Shown in pieces: positions 63,201 through 64,000 of a DNA stretch of 64,000 nt. Positions within the stretch are counted from its first letter, which is position 1. Each line of letters starts with the position of its first letter. Under the pieces are notes generated by a model. That model searched no databases and was not told where the DNA came from. It saw only the letters and a program-made list of their open reading frames with translations. Location of the stretch: assembly GCA_022925895.1 (NCBI GenBank), contig JAKSYS010000095.1:1-64000 (forward strand), read 5' to 3'. Position numbers and translations under genes: made by a program. This DNA comes from Fragilaria crotonensis. Taxonomy: Eukaryota; Bacillariophyta; Fragilariophyceae; Fragilariales; Fragilariaceae.

Positions 63201-64000
63201 GTGCCAAACAATGGTGCTACTGGTGTGCCACCGTATGATTTCTCGGATATGCCATAGACCGTCTTCACCGTATACCGCATGAGTTCCAATGACTTCGCGT
63301 GTGTCCGAATTGCGCTCTTGGGCATCCCGCACCGTCGCGCCGCTAACATGCCGAGCGACTATTATCCTGTCGAAGCACGCCGATGCGTCGTTGTCGAATC
63401 TGAGATAATTTATCTTGAGAACCCTGCATAAATCTGTTGTCAAGTGGTTGAGCATTATGGGATCCATTGTTGTCCGACCGGGCACCGATCCGTGTTGACC
63501 TGAGTTGAGCAAATTCATCTGTAGGGCTCGTTGTACTAAGCGCGAGCCCCACATTATCTTGAGGAAAAGATTGTAATCGGCCTCGAATAAATGGATTATC
63601 CGTAGTCGATTTATTCTTGGTTGACCTGGATCCTTTTCTATGAGAATGTTTACCGCTTGGCACCATCTTGGCACTGATATGCCCCTGGATATCACGATGT
63701 TTAGAAATTTGCACAGACATGAAAGTAGAATTGGATCTTGAATGATAGCTTTGTAGTGTCCAAGATGACGCCCAGATGGCGATGTAGTCGTCGACTCCCT
63801 CCAGGATTTGAATCCTTTGGTTATGTCACCCTCCGATAGTGCAATTGGTATACTGTCGCTTGATAACACTGTCTCCGGAATACGAAAAGAAGCAAGAAAT
63901 TCTCTCAGCAAGAGGTTATCTCCATACCACTCTGGTGGGACTTCTCCATATAGAAGTTCTTCCGCTTCGTGGGATAGGCTGGTGAATGTGAGTGCATCAT
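60226..64000 (-). mobile_element. LINE (non-LTR retrotransposon), 5' end outside window
   Basis: The minus-strand coding body enters from the right window edge and ends at 60226; its 3' untranslated region probably reaches about 60080. It carries reverse transcriptase, RNase H and a C-terminal CCHC-type segment, with no integrase, protease or LTRs seen, which fits an RNase H-bearing LINE clade. The frame changes near 62700 (at an A4 run) and near 60470, so this copy is either slightly damaged or affected by consensus indels. Confidence 0.85.
60226..64000 (-). CDS. LINE polyprotein: reverse transcriptase, RNase H, zinc-knuckle-like tail (partial)
   Basis: Reading from the window edge: PPEWYGDNLLLREF, SPSGRHLGHYKAII (about 63750), LRFDNDASACFDRI (RT motif A Asp, about 63375), GQGSGASPAVW (motif B, about 63190) and AFVDDTALGF (motif C Asp-Asp, about 63050). 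The thumb continues through LPALAVDEEELGKIQ (about 62590). A separate RNase H domain has its acidic residues in VASDGGLKG (about 61710), TRCELGGYA (about 61585), WVTDSKTAI (about 61490), KGHQT (about 61338) and NNRADYLA (about 61270). LCPCCRGELETTTHVLQC (about 60890) is the Cys/His motif common at LINE C-termini. In the last frame EGMKAIRQEEVAEIKRMYQQ leads to a basic tail. No endonuclease is visible because the 5' part is outside. Confidence 0.88.

Noticed and set aside
60226-64000. LTR retrotransposon (RT plus RNase H)
   Set aside because: No integrase, protease or LTRs; the C-terminal CCHC-like motif and RT-linker-RNase H order fit a LINE.

Overview
The window looks like nuclear DNA of a photosynthetic stramenopile, most likely a diatom. 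The reasons are a DNMT5-type DNA methyltransferase fused to a SNF2 ATPase, sparse short GT-AG introns, compact intron-poor genes, N-terminal leaders with diatom plastid-type features, and a 71-residue secreted His/Asp and Thr-Arg-Lys-Pro repeat peptide of silaffin-like composition. No bacterial operons, rRNA, convincing tRNA or CRISPR array was seen. The species cannot be named from this sequence alone.

Layout. 0-17.6 kb is host-gene rich: the end of a ClpR-like gene, a mitochondrial-type IF-3, a full-length DNMT5 with PIP box, Tudor-like module, methyltransferase and SNF2 ATPase, a glutaredoxin-like protein, a TPR/Mlp nuclear-basket nucleoporin with FG repeats, and a secreted helical-repeat protein. 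17.6-23.1 kb is a gene-poor zone of decayed repeats, ending at the small cationic secreted peptide. 23.6-27.2 kb is a decayed PIF/Harbinger transposon. 28.1-38.4 kb is host again: quinone oxidoreductase, RanGAP, ROK sugar kinase, alpha/beta hydrolase, NAPE-PLD-like metallo-hydrolase and an unknown gene. 39.9-43.9 kb is a second, well-preserved PIF/Harbinger element with TTA target duplications. 45.5-54.8 kb carries an unknown Ser-rich gene, a membrane TPR protein, a hAT-like element with a smaller MITE inside it, and a type II membrane sulfotransferase with a duplicated Cys-rich domain. 55-60 kb is repeat-dominated (second hAT-like MITE, second copy of the smaller MITE, a foldback element, a surface-repeat gene fragment). 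60.2-64 kb is a LINE with reverse transcriptase and RNase H, cut by the window end.

How the genes relate. There is no operon-like pathway. Themes are nuclear transport (RanGAP, TPR nucleoporin), epigenetic maintenance (DNMT5) and organelle housekeeping (ClpR-like, IF-3). The DNMT5 gene and several transposons share the locus. A 0.6-kb block at 38.0 kb is repeated at 47.1 kb. It spans the convergent 3' ends of two genes, and each locus keeps one gene intact and the other as a remnant.

Caveat. Many otherwise well-conserved host genes are interrupted by single-base frame changes, often in homopolymers. I read these mainly as consensus indel errors rather than true pseudogenes, so coding spans below are gene extents and not single open frames.
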